From Dioszegia crocea (taxonomy: Eukaryota > Basidiomycota > Tremellomycetes > Tremellales > Bulleribasidiaceae), in contig BCKK01000003.1 of the NCBI GenBank assembly GCA_001600615.1, forward strand, positions 694,500 through 758,499: a stretch of DNA of 64,000 nt, written 5' to 3'. Shown here piece by piece: positions 1-10,362 of this stretch; position 1 is the stretch's first letter, and each line of letters begins with the position of its first letter. Below the pieces are notes generated by a model that worked only from the letters and a program-made list of their open reading frames with translations, ran no database searches and was not told where the DNA came from. The translations under genes were made by a program, and so were the position numbers.

Positions 1-1483
1 TCGTTGTTCGGATCACCTTCCTGCGTAGCCTCGGCAGATTGGGTCGATTGAAGGAGTTGAGTGAGGGTCAAGCCTGGAGGAATGGGATCGGTGTACTTGA
101 GAAGCTGGCTGAGGGTAGACTGGTCTGGCTGACCATGTTGGTGGGAATCTTCAGCGGGCGCGGAGCCGGAGATGAGTGGGAGTGCTCCCGACGTTGGTTT
201 GTCGGGTGATCTATCGTTACCGCCATCCGGTAGCTCGCCCTCACGGGCTTCTCCAGTGGAAGACGTTGGCCGGCTATCATGGCGCGACGGAAAGCTCTGG
301 CTGATGGGTGCTGGATTGGAGCCTGGAGACGGTCGACCGGTCTTTGCAGTGTAGAATGTTTCGTCGCCAGCCGAAGATTGCGAAGAGTCAAGATTGGCCG
401 GACCGGTACGGGCTCGAGTGGCTTTCTTCGCTGTAGACCGTTGATCGGAAGATTCGGCGCTGCGCTTGTGTGGAGTCGGTGGACGATTATGGATAGTGTT
501 GGACCTTCGTTTCGTCCGACTCGACGGCGAAGTGGATTGCTCCGAAGCATCGTTCATAGACATCAATACGTCATGGTAGATCGTACCATCTTGGGCGATT
601 GTCTCATCCTGTCCTTCCACGTCCTCTACTCCTGTCACACCTTCCTGATCCACTTCCGACTCTGTGGATCCGCGCAGAGACCACAGAACATCCTCTTGCC
701 ATCCGAATAATCCGTCCCCCTCATCACCCTGCGGAAGCTCCACATCGTCGGGATGCTCATCGTCCGAGGCATCAGCCTGAGCGTCCTCAAGTGCTTTTTC
801 AAAATCTTCAATCTCTTCGCTGGTGCGCTCTTTCGGGCTGAGAATGTAGGTGTCATCGAAGACGTCCGGTTTCCGGCTGATAGTGCGAATCGCGGGTATA
901 CTCGGAGATGAGAGGTCGGGGATCTGTGATTGCGGTGAAAGCGTGTTGAGATCTGCGGAACTGGGGAAGGATGAGTCGAGGGTCGAGGCCGAATATTCCG
1001 CGGTGGTAGCGACGCCGTCAGTGACATTTCTGCTCTGCGACAGGGACCGTGTACGGGATTTGATCTTGGCAATCGGGGTGGACTGAACGCCCATACTCTT
1101 TCTCGTCAGCTGCCGGCTTACACTAAAGTGCGAAAATGTAGATCAGCAGATCTCACCTTGCTAGTGCTCCGCTTGCCCTTCTTCGCTGGGGTTCCCTGCA
1201 TCCCCATCCCTATGCCCCGCCTCGCCTTCTTCGTCTCACTCGTACCCGCACTACCAGTGTTTGTAGTTCCTGTCCCACTCCCCGATTGCTTCGGCTGCCT
1301 CCTCCAATTTGCTAAGCCACCAGCGACTGTAGGCTCTGATGATGAAGCCCGCACAAAATTCTTCCGACGGCGCTTGTCTGATGCGGTGAGGCCGATGACA
1401 GAGGTTGGTGATCGAAGGAGAGGCGGAGGATCATTTTCATGGGGAAGCGGCGAGGTTTGCGATAGGGGGAATTGGATGCGCAT
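1..1483 (-). CDS. Uncharacterised acidic, Ser/Pro-rich protein, C-terminus cut by window edge
   Basis: I do not recognise this protein. The ATG at 1483 opens a basic, Ser/Thr-rich first exon (1483-1157, 109 codons) with clusters such as DKRRRKNF and KKARRG that could act as nuclear localisation signals. A 59-nt intron (1156-1098, GTGAGA donor, CTGAC branch) joins it in phase 0 to a second exon that stays open to base 1. Exon 2 has an acidic stretch (about 840-700, many Asp/Glu) followed by low-complexity Ser/Pro/Thr sequence with KRRS and KKATRAR patches. No enzyme motif is visible, and it is probably a disordered nuclear protein. It is transcribed divergently from the RAD5-like gene across a 196-bp shared promoter. 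The gene is real by frame and splice phase; its function is unknown and its 3' end lies outside the window. Confidence 0.7.
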
Positions 1484-1679
1484 GGCTGAGCTATCGATCC
1501 CCTGGGCTTATCCCCCTTGAGGACTGGCAGCGAGGGCGATGATTGTAGTCGATAGGGGGATAAGAGGCGATGAGTGGATGGGTGATGTCACGCCGTTACA
1601 CATTCCTTAAAGTCGCGTCAGGCACCACTGGAACGCGAAATTCTCATACCTTGCCTTTCATCTATCGTACATACACTTC
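1484..1679. promoter_or_regulatory. Divergent promoter with 11-bp inverted repeat (TTATCCCCCT box)
   Basis: This 196-bp gap separates two divergent start codons. It contains a perfect 11-bp inverted repeat: CTTATCCCCCT at 1507-1517 and AGGGGGATAAG at 1554-1564. The same 10-mer TTATCCCCCT recurs at 10251-10260 in another divergent promoter. C4T/AG4 boxes of this kind resemble fungal stress-response elements, but that reading is inference. Confidence 0.45.
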
Positions 1680-4600
1680 ATGTCGCAGCCATCTGCAACT
1701 CAGGCCAAGCGAGCACGCTCAGCCGAAGCTGAGGCTGGTAGGGAACGAGAGGATGAGATGAGAGGGAACGAGGCGCCGGTGGAGCAAGACGAGGTAAGCT
1801 CTAAGCCAGGCTTGACTGATCTGGGAAGCTATACGCGTCGTTGCGCTCAGAGGTCGTGGGGGTGCAATATTACCGCGGTATGGTCGGAAGAGGAGAGCAT
1901 GTGATGCTAAAACGGTAAGTCTGACATCTTCTTAGAATTGCCATCTCCGCTAAATCAACAGGGAGCCTGAGAATCGGTATGACCCAAATGCGATCCAGGT
2001 CGTCAACGCGTCTGATGTACAGGTCGGCCATATCCCACGAGCAGTCGCGTCGAAATTGGCAGACTTTATCGACGGTGGGATCGTCACTGCCGATGGGCAG
2101 ATGATCGCCCAAAACCTCGATATGGCAAAGCATTACACCCTGGCCATCCACATCACCATCTACGCCAAACCATCCCTCCGAGCGACTATTGAGCCTCTCC
2201 TCCAGCAAGCATTTGGACCTATCCTACGTCGAGTCCCACCTGCAACCCGGATCCCGTCCTTCACACAAGCTATCGCCACCCAAAGCACTCAGGCCCCCGG
2301 TCCAAGCGCTCAAGTCGCCCAGGGCATTTATGCCACTCAGGCCACTCAAAGCATTCAGCCTGCCACTCAAGTGGCTGGTCCAAGTCGCATGCCCCAATCT
2401 GCGGCTGACCAGGAGCTTAAGCGCCTCATGGCTGGATTCCAGCAGATTGAGAGCGGAAATCAACAGGCAGACGGTGTGATGGTAAGTTTACAAAAGGCCG
2501 GGCTGACATTTAGGACTCCTTGACGAAAGATATCGATGTCATGGGTTTGCCATTGCACCCTGATCCACCTGGACTTGAGAAGGGCGATCTACACGTCAAC
2601 TTGCTTCCTCATCAATCCCAGGCGTTACAGGTGCGTACAACATTCCGAGCGAGCTGACATCAGTGGATGATTGAGCACGAAAACCCAAAGCTGCCGACCA
2701 AAGTCAGCGACCCTGCTGTTCAGTTCTGGGTCAAGCAGGCTGCGCAGTCTGCTCGAGGTAACGAATACTGGCTCAATGTCGCAACGAGGACTCCTCAGGC
2801 CGAAGATCCCGTGTTGGGCAGAGGCGGTATTATCGCCGACGGTATGGGCCTCGGCAAGACTTTGACGACCCTCGCTCTAGCATTGGCAACCAAGGACGAC
2901 CCTGTTCCGGCGGGCGAGAGCAAGGGCACTTTGATCGGTAAGTCCAAGACGGAACACCGCTGATGTCAGTCTGCCCATTGTCGGTTTTGGGCAACTGGGA
3001 GAAGCAGATTAAGGATCACGTCGTGGAGGGCAATCTCAAATGGTGCATCTACTATGGAAATGACAAAGTGTCAGCTTCAAAATTGGCAGAATACGATGTA
3101 AGTAATGTCTACGACTACAGCTGACTTCAGGTTGTCATCACCACTTATCAGACTGTTACAGGGGATTGCCCCAGTCTGCCTGTACGCGCGGCTGCTGCCA
3201 AGCCCAAGAAGTCAACGCAGTCGTCATTCATTGATGATTCGGAGGACTGGAGACCGACTCAGTCTACACAGCGCGGCAAGGGGAAGAAGCAGAAGAAGGC
3301 ACAGGGTATACTGGCGGGGATCACCTGGAAGCGGATCGTGGCGGATGAAGGGCACGTGTTGAAGAGTCCCAAATCACAAAGTAAGTACCGAGAGATTCAT
3401 AGCTGACGTCAGTGACACAAGCCTTCGCTGCACTGAAAGCAAGTCGTCGTTGGGTCTGTACCGGTATGTCGAGATATAACGGCAGTGCTGAAGTCAGGTA
3501 CACCCATCGTCAACTCTCCTGCCGACTTGGGATCCCTTCTTACCTGCTTGCAGGTCTGCAGGCCATTGGACAAGGTGAGTCGTCATCTGACCCATCTGAC
3601 CGCAGGTCGAATACTACAACTCTCTTCTCCTGCGACCGCTCCGGGCAGGCGACACCGCCGCCGCCAAGCTCCTCCAAGCGGTCGTCGGCCAGATTCTGCT
3701 CCGACGCACCAAAACCAGTCTCGATGCCGACGGTAATAGCTTGGTCGTTCTGCCACCACTCACCTTCTTCAAATGCTCTATCGAGCTCGACGAGGATACT
3801 CGAAAGCTATACGACGAGATCAGCGCGGCGTCAAAGTCAAAGTTCATCAATGTTATGGAGACTGGAGAAGGCCGTGGGAGTGTTTTGGCGATGATCACAA
3901 GACGTAAGCAGGTACACAGAACGTGGCTGACGACAGTGCGGCAGCTTTGCCTATCCTCAGATCTGGTGCCCCAGTCTTTCATTGACGAAATGCGGCGTCC
4001 AATCCCCTCATCTGACTTTGACTCGGGCGATGGGAAACCCGTCCCGGCGATGCAGATCCCGTATGAGCAGCAAGAGGAATTGATCAGAAAGCTGAAGATT
4101 GCCTTGTTGGACGATGAGGAATGTGCGGTGAGTATCAAATCTGTGCGAGCTCATGTCAGATCTGCTCAGATACAATGGTCAAGGAGGAAGCGAGGATATC
4201 GGACTGTGGACACCCGGGCTGTCTTTCTTGCCTCTCAGCATGGCTAGTCAAGGCGTCGACTTGCCCAATTTGCCGTCACACCATCACACCTGCCTCCCTC
4301 CTCGCTCTGCCGCTTGACGAAGAGGAGTACGTCGAACCTGAGGCTGTCACACCTATCAAATCTGCAAAAATTGAAGAGATTGTCCGATATCTCCGCCTAT
4401 TCCCTCCGGACGATAAGACGTTGATCTTCTCTCAATTCACCAGTTTCCTGAGCCACGTCAAAGTCGCACTCGATGAGGCGGGTATCAGTTGTTGTCGGTT
4501 TGACGGCAGTATGCCGACCAAGAAGGTTAGTCTTATGGCGGGCATCGCTGATGGCATAGAGACAACAAGTTATCGACATGTTCCAACAACCGGTCGTGGA

Positions 4601-5049
4601 GGGTGACGAGGCGTATAATCCAAAAGTCATGCTCATCTCGCTCAAATCTGGAGCGGTGGGTCTTAACTTGACAGCGGCGAACCGGGTTTTCTTGTGTGAT
4701 CCATGGTGGCAGTCGGCCATCGAGTCTCAGGTGAGTAAGGGTACAAGGTAATGCTGATCTGAAGGCTATTGATAGGGCCCATCGGGTATGTCTCGTCCCT
4801 TGTTCCGAGCTGATTTCAGATGCCACAAAACAAACCCGTCACTGTGTATCAATTGATTGCGGAAGGTACCATCGAATCACAAGTATTGGACATCCGTGAG
4901 TTCCTCATTTGGTCCAAGTTGACGTGACAGAAAAGAAGAAGGATGAGCTGGTCGCTACCGCTTTTGAAAAGACGACTAGGGAGGCTGGAGGACATACCAA
5001 GCGCGAGGCCAAGTTTGACGATTTGAAGGCGTTGTTCGGTGTCAAGTAG
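1680..5049 (+). CDS. RAD5: RAD5/HLTF-type SNF2 DNA-dependent ATPase with HIRAN and RING domains
   Basis: Multi-exon gene for a SWI2/SNF2 translocase with an embedded RING ubiquitin ligase, the layout of yeast Rad5 and human HLTF, which act in error-free post-replication repair by PCNA polyubiquitylation and fork reversal. Domains in order: a HIRAN domain (exons about 1830-2200, with RYDPNAIQV and VGHIPRAVA), a Gln/Thr/Pro linker, the ATPase lobe with Walker [12 protein letters not shown] (about 2830-2865), the DEGH form of motif II (VADEGHVLK, about 3340) typical of this subfamily, VCTGTPIVNS split by an intron near 3470, a C3HC4 RING (CQICSDT ... CGHPGC ... CPICRH, about 4150-4280), and a helicase C lobe ([28 protein letters not shown]). 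The protein ends [10 protein letters not shown] at the TAG at 5047-5049. The start was chosen as the first ATG in frame with the HIRAN exon. Whether it is the RAD5 ortholog or a paralogous HLTF/Rad16-like copy needs phylogeny. Confidence 0.9.
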
Positions 5050-5423
5050 ACGGGCGCTTTGGGTGTGCTTTGTTTTTACTTTGGAGAACGTTTGGGCTTC
5101 GGGTGGTGGAGGAGCAATTGGGAGAAGTTTGTCAAAATGCAAAAGGTACATGAGTCTATCCACCTTCGGACGGAATCCCATGTGGATCCAGCACAGTCGA
5201 GCACTCGTATGATCGTAGAATGAGATGCAGAGGCTGATCGTGCTCACGGTTGCCTGAGCTGGACCGCGCTGGATGGATCAGATGCATTACGGCATCATGA
5301 CACCACTGATTCCAGCGGACCCGGCCCGACGAGGAATGCTGCCCTTACTAGCGAGCGCATTCAAGATCGGGCGGATCATTCGACCAACCTCACACCTACA
5401 ATGTACATAGATCTACCATCGAC
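5050..5423. other. Intergenic: 3' end of RAD5-like gene and promoter of Pol X gene
   Basis: 374 bp between two same-strand genes. I see no coherent coding exon, tRNA or repeat. It should hold the RAD5-like 3' UTR and the upstream control region of the polymerase gene. Confidence 0.5.
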
Positions 5424-7412
5424 ATGCCTAGCCGACCGTCTCTGGATGCGATACCCGAAGCTTCCTCTTCCTCTGTGATTCTACAGCATTCCCAAGCACG
5501 ACAGCTTTTCCCCTTATTTGCTCAACTTTCATTTTTTGTCATTCCCGCCAAGCTCGATGGAGACCTCAGTCACGTCTATCACTGGATAGAAGAGCTCGGC
5601 GGAAGATGTGTTCCCCTCAAGGCAGCCCGATATGTCGTCACTGCATTGAAAGGCCGAGCGAGGCTGGATCAGGCGTTGAAGGGCGCTCTGGTATGTCCAC
5701 AAGGGGGCGGGACTGATGGATACAGTTTGCAAAGATCATTGTGTCTACTGATTATGTTCGGGCGGTCTATCAGCTCGCGTTGGAATATCTACCAGAAGAA
5801 GAAGCTCCTCGATTACCGTCATATCAAGATTACCTTGTCATTCGGCCTAAACTCAAAAGGCCAATGTCTATCGATACCGATTCTGACTCAGAATCTGAAG
5901 GTCCACGCAAGCGGAGAAAGGGAAACGATACGCACACTATATTCACCCATGGATCTGAGGGTAAGCCTGTGGGTGGTCTGCCGGACCTCGAGCCTCTAGA
6001 TCCGGAGATCGAGTTCGAGGATATACCCAAGCTTTGTGTCCATCGAGCGAGTCCGCTCAAGTGTGTGAATCAAGATATTGTGAGTTTGTTGCTTGGAAAG
6101 ATGGCTCATGTAGATTGATGCGATCAAGCCTATTTATGAGGATCGAGAGTTTGAGGAATTGGGTCAAAAGAATTCAAATGTGCTTGCTTATAGGCGTGGT
6201 ATGAGCGTGAGTCCAGGGTTGCTATTGAGCTTATGGTCAGATTCTTAAAGGTGAGCAATACTCGTAAAGGTCTCAACTCATTAATAGCCGTTCCTCGGAG
6301 ATTAGAGTCAGGTGCAGAAGCGGGGAAGCTCGTACACGTCGGAGAAAAGGTCCAACAGCGAGTGAGTCATCATACGGCAAGCGATACTAATCAGATCGAC
6401 GAGTACCTCGACACTGGACGGATTGCCGAATCTGAGGAAATCCTCGGTTCGCCTCGATATGCCGCTCTGCGCGATTTCGCCTCTGTCTACACTATCGGAC
6501 ATTCTACCGCTAGGGATCTATACGACAAGCACAATTGTCGGACGCTGGAAGATGTTCGGGCACACTATATGAATATCTCAGAGGAAAGCGAGCAGGTGAG
6601 GCTGAAGGAGAAGTTGCGAAGGAGGCGGATAGGCGGTATGACCCAGGTGGACATTGTGGAAGAGTGGATGCAGATAAAAGATGATTTGGATTCAAAGTAA
6701 GTGCGCCTTCTCGAGCGTCGCTGATCGTAGGATACCGAGAGAAGAGGTGTTAGAGATTGTTGACTGTATCATGGAGCACTTGTCGGCGATTCTAGAAGGG
6801 TGCGAGTATACCATTACTGGAGGGTAAGTCATTTGCCGCGAAAGTACTGAAGGCAGATACCGACGAGGCAAGACTGAATCGAATGATGTCGATATCGTCT
6901 TTTGTCCCCCGGAGAATGGGCAAGATGTGGGGTTGTTACATGATCTCTATCTCCGCCTTTCCGCACTCAACATTGTGACCCATGTCCTCCGTACGTCCAC
7001 CTCTGCCGCCAGATCTGACAACAGACGTTTCTCAGCGATCTCCAAATATGCCGGTCCACGCCTCAGCCAATAACTTTGACAACCTTGACAAAGCGTTTGT
7101 TATATTCAAACTACCCGGCAAGAATCGGAAACATCGTCGAGTCGACCTGATTTCTACCCCGAGGGAACGGTACGCTGCCGGCGTGCTGAGCTGGAGTGGG
7201 AGTATGATGTTTGAGCGAGACTTTAAGTGAGTAAGTGAGTGGGTTGGGAGCTGATGAGTAGGCGGTACGCCGAGTCAATAGGGTATAAGTTCCGAGCTGG
7301 GTTGATTAAGGCTTCGACGGGGGAAGAGATCAATCTTGCTACCGAGAGGGAAATTTTCGCTTTTTTGAAGTTGCCATGGGTCCCGCCCGAGCTGAGGAAT
7401 GCGGATGGATGA
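5424..7412 (+). CDS. POL4: Family X DNA polymerase with BRCT-like N-terminus (Pol IV/mu/lambda type)
   Basis: Gap-filling polymerase of the X family, expected to act in non-homologous end joining and base-excision repair. The N-terminus carries a BRCT-like domain (about residues 25-110, with HWIEELGGRCVP-like and KIIVSTDYV strands), then an acidic/basic linker with an NLS-like PRKRRKG. The catalytic part follows: a helix-hairpin-helix region (VYTIGHSTARDLY), the nucleotidyl-transferase signature GGYRRGK, the metal-binding pair in NDVDIVF (about 6890), the third carboxylate in RRVDLIS (about 7140), and the SWSGS equivalent of the GWTGS motif. The C-terminus (LPWVPPELRNADG) matches the family's usual end. 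At least nine short introns were needed to keep frame; the TGA is at 7410-7412. Family membership is secure; assignment to Pol IV rather than lambda or mu is inference. Confidence 0.9.
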
Positions 7413-7585
7413 TCTTGATCTAGGGTCATCGTAGTGGATACCTTGTAGGTTGATCATTGAGAGTCGTTGTAGCAATGGCCATCATTTACCACTTTTGAGC
7501 TTGTGAGAAAAATGCGCACGGGCTTCCGCTCAGCGAGCCAAATCTCGCCTTTCTCGACTCGAGCTTTTGAGACCATACATCCACA

Positions 7586-9130
7586 ATGTCTGTGCCCCAA
7601 GACAACCCCTACGCAGCGCTCATTAAGCAGAACTTCCACCACGTCCCCGAATTCACATTCGAGTCCGGCACCGTCGTCAAGGATGTTCAAGTGGGGTACA
7701 AAACTTGGGGCCGGCTGAACGCCAACCGGGATAACGTCCTTGTAATCTGCCACGCCTTGACTGGTAGTGCCGATGTTGAAGATTGGTGGGGGCCACTCTT
7801 GGGTCTAGATAGGGCATTTGATCCTACTCGCTGGTTCATCTTCTGCGCCAATGTCATTGGGAGCCCGTATGGAACTGTCAGCTCAGTCACGCGTGATGAA
7901 GCTGGGCAAGTGAGGGGTCCTGAGATGCCGGGCAGTAGTGTCAAGGATGATGTCAGGTAAGTCCACTTACGACCGAGCTGACTATAGATTACATTACAAG
8001 GTGCTACAATCCCTCGGTGTAAATTCTGTCGCTGCGGTCATTGGAGGCTCGATGGGCGGGATGACATGTCTCGAATACCCCTTAAATACCCCTCCAGGCT
8101 TCGTCCGTCATATTATCCCCATCGCTACCTCGGCCCGACACTCTGCGTGGTGTATATCATGGGGTGAAGCTCAGCGGCAATCAATCTACTCGGACCCAGA
8201 GTACAGGGACGGCTACTACTATACCCTACCCGACGGTCGGGAAGATCTCACATGCCAGCCTGGCCGGGGGTTGGCTGCAGCCCGTATGTCGGCGCTGCTA
8301 ACGTATCGATCGCGCGACTCGTTCGAGTCTAGATTTGGCCGAAGGGCGGGATTGACGAATAAGGGGGTACCAAAGGGCGGAGTGAGGGTTATGGGTGGGA
8401 AAGAAACTACGGATCCGAATGAGCCTGGAACGGCGGACTTTAAGAAGAGCGCAGCTGGGGAAGCGGCATGGAGGGAGCATAATGATGGGCATAGACCAGC
8501 AGGAAGTAGACGGAATAGCGGTAGTGGAAGCAAGAGCGAGGATGAGGCAGAGGCGCCTCCGCCAAAGGTGTTCTCGGCCCAGAGTTATCTCAGATATCAG
8601 GGGGATAAAGTGAGTGTCTTGTTGGGTCTGACTGACAATAGTTCACCGGCCGATTCGACGCAAATTGTTACATCCACATCACACGTAAATTGGACACACA
8701 TGACTTGTCCTTTCCATCAAAATTCTCCGAGCCCCCAAATCTTTCCTGTCAACTACCGGCCATCGGCCCCGACGCCGACGCTGTCGAAATTCAAAATGCG
8801 CTACAACACGCGCTATCCCTCCTCCCTCCTGCCCTCGTGATTGGCGTCGAGTCCGACGGCTTATTCACGACCACCGAGCAAAAAGAGCTGGCTGCTTTTA
8901 TACCAGAATCGGAATTGGTGCTCATTCCTAGTCCGGATGGACATGATGGGTTCTTACTTGAGTTTGAGGCTATAAATGGGTGGATTGAGGGATGGTTGAA
9001 GAGAAAGGTGCCGGAGTACTTCTTGACGAGGGAGATACCGATTGATGAGTATGGACAGGGGCAAGATGGGTGGGGTGTCAAGAAGGAGAGTGTATTCGGA
9101 GAGGCTGAGGCGGATGTCACGAGATGGTAG
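7586..9130 (+). CDS. MET2: Homoserine O-acetyltransferase
   Basis: Alpha/beta-hydrolase fold enzyme that transfers acetyl from acetyl-CoA to L-homoserine, the committed step into methionine and cysteine synthesis in fungi. Visible signatures: the N-terminal VGYKTWGRLN and HALTGS motifs, the nucleophile elbow GGSMGGM (about 8045-8060), an Asp in GVESDGLF and the catalytic His in PDGHDGFLLEF near the C-terminus. Two introns (about 7957-7988 and 8610-8642) keep the frame across the elbow and the late catalytic region. A hydrophilic insertion of about 65 residues (8370-8570, Gly/Ser/Glu-rich) sits before the FSAQSYLRYQGDKF motif; insertions here are common in fungal enzymes. The ATG at 7586 is followed directly by the conserved N-terminus. 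Stop TAG at 9128-9130. Confidence 0.95.
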
Positions 9131-9229
9131 ATACGTCTATCGTCATGTACATACATGTGCCAATCATGGCTGTCGAACAAATCTATAGTTGTAGTATACA
9201 AAACTTCATCTATTGAAACTTGACTTAGG

Positions 9230-10155
9230 TCAGGTCGAAATCCCTGGACCTTGACCGACACCGCGCAATCGCAAACCCGTCACTTGTCCATCTTCCAGCT
9301 TGACCTTGACGTCGTCCTTGGCGCCTCCACCCAGAACCCACTGACCGCCCGTCGCGCTTCCCGCGATATCCGCCCATCGTACCTTGTTCACGCCGAGGGA
9401 TGACAAGTCCACCCTGCCCTTAGTCTCGTCGGCCCAGGACTTGACGCCAAGGGTGAGATAGTCGAGGTTCGCCTTGTCCGGATCGGCCTTGGCAGCGACG
9501 GTCAGGTGAAGGTACAGCCTGTGCGCGAGGAAGAGGCCGAGGAGGAATGAAAGGATGAAGGTGGAGCTGATCAAGGTGAAGAGAAGGATGGGGAGGAGAA
9601 TCGCAGCTGATGTTAGCTGGTTCATAGTGCGAACTTACTTCCGAAGAAAATCGTCCCGAGTACGGAAAGGCAGATGCCAATCGCTGCGACGCCGACGATG
9701 AAGATTGTGGAGGCGACAAGGAAGGTTCTGAAATTAGCTGTATTTGACTTTGAGACTTACGCAAAGCACAACAAAGGGACAGCGCTTAAAGCTGCAAAGA
9801 CCACGAGGAATGTCTGGGGGTCAGCTTGTTCACCCCTTGACTTAGATTGACTCACAAAGAGGACAGGCTTCTCTTCAGCGAAATCACGCGTCTTTTGGGC
9901 ATACGGCATGGCAACAGCTTGCAATCTGGTATCAGCAAGTGTCGGGCGTATATCCTACTGCTCAGATGTATCCCGAATCCTCTGGATGGTCTCATCGACC
10001 TTCTTCTGCAACTCCTGCTCCATCTTGACCTTGTCGTCGACCGGCTTCTGGTCGAGCTGATCCTCGCCGTACTGCTTGAGGTCTGTCAGGGTTGAAGAGG
10101 CTGATGGCGGGGATACTTTGACGTCTGCCTTAGTGTCTGTGGATGTATCAGACAT
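9230..10155 (-). CDS. Small multi-span membrane protein, promethin/LDAF1-like
   Basis: The start ATG is at 10155. The first exon encodes a charged, probably coiled-coil N-terminus (QYGEDQLDQ, KVKMEQELQKKVDE). Three further introns lead through tightly packed hydrophobic segments: about VLFTFLVVFAALSAVPLLCF, FLVASTIFIVGVAAIGICL, AAILLPILLFTLI and ILSFLLGLFLAHRL. A soluble C-terminal tail (LTLGVKSWADETKG ... GVGQGPGIST) ends at the stop at 9230-9232. Paired membrane hairpins behind an amphipathic N-terminus resemble promethin/LDAF1 proteins, which act at ER sites where lipid droplets form; I infer this from architecture only. It is divergent from SEY1, an ER-shaping GTPase, which fits an ER location but does not prove it. 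Confidence 0.7.
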
Positions 10156-10362
10156 GGCTACTGTATGCAGTGTGAGGGTGGGTCAGTGAAGTATGGTACA
10201 GCGAGGGCAAAGTAGTACTGAGTGCATGGGTGATGGACGTGTCGCGTAAATTATCCCCCTCTTTACTACCCCACAAACGTCATCCGGGGAATCCCATCTC
10301 GCTGTCACTGTAACAAAGCAAGCCATACCTCACATACATACCTCACACTCAAGCTATACACC
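10156..10362. promoter_or_regulatory. Divergent promoter of promethin-like gene and SEY1
   Basis: This 207-bp gap contains TTATCCCCCT at 10251-10260, the same decamer as in the RAD5-like divergent promoter, followed by a CT-rich tract and a pyrimidine/CA-rich leader before the SEY1 ATG. Confidence 0.4.
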
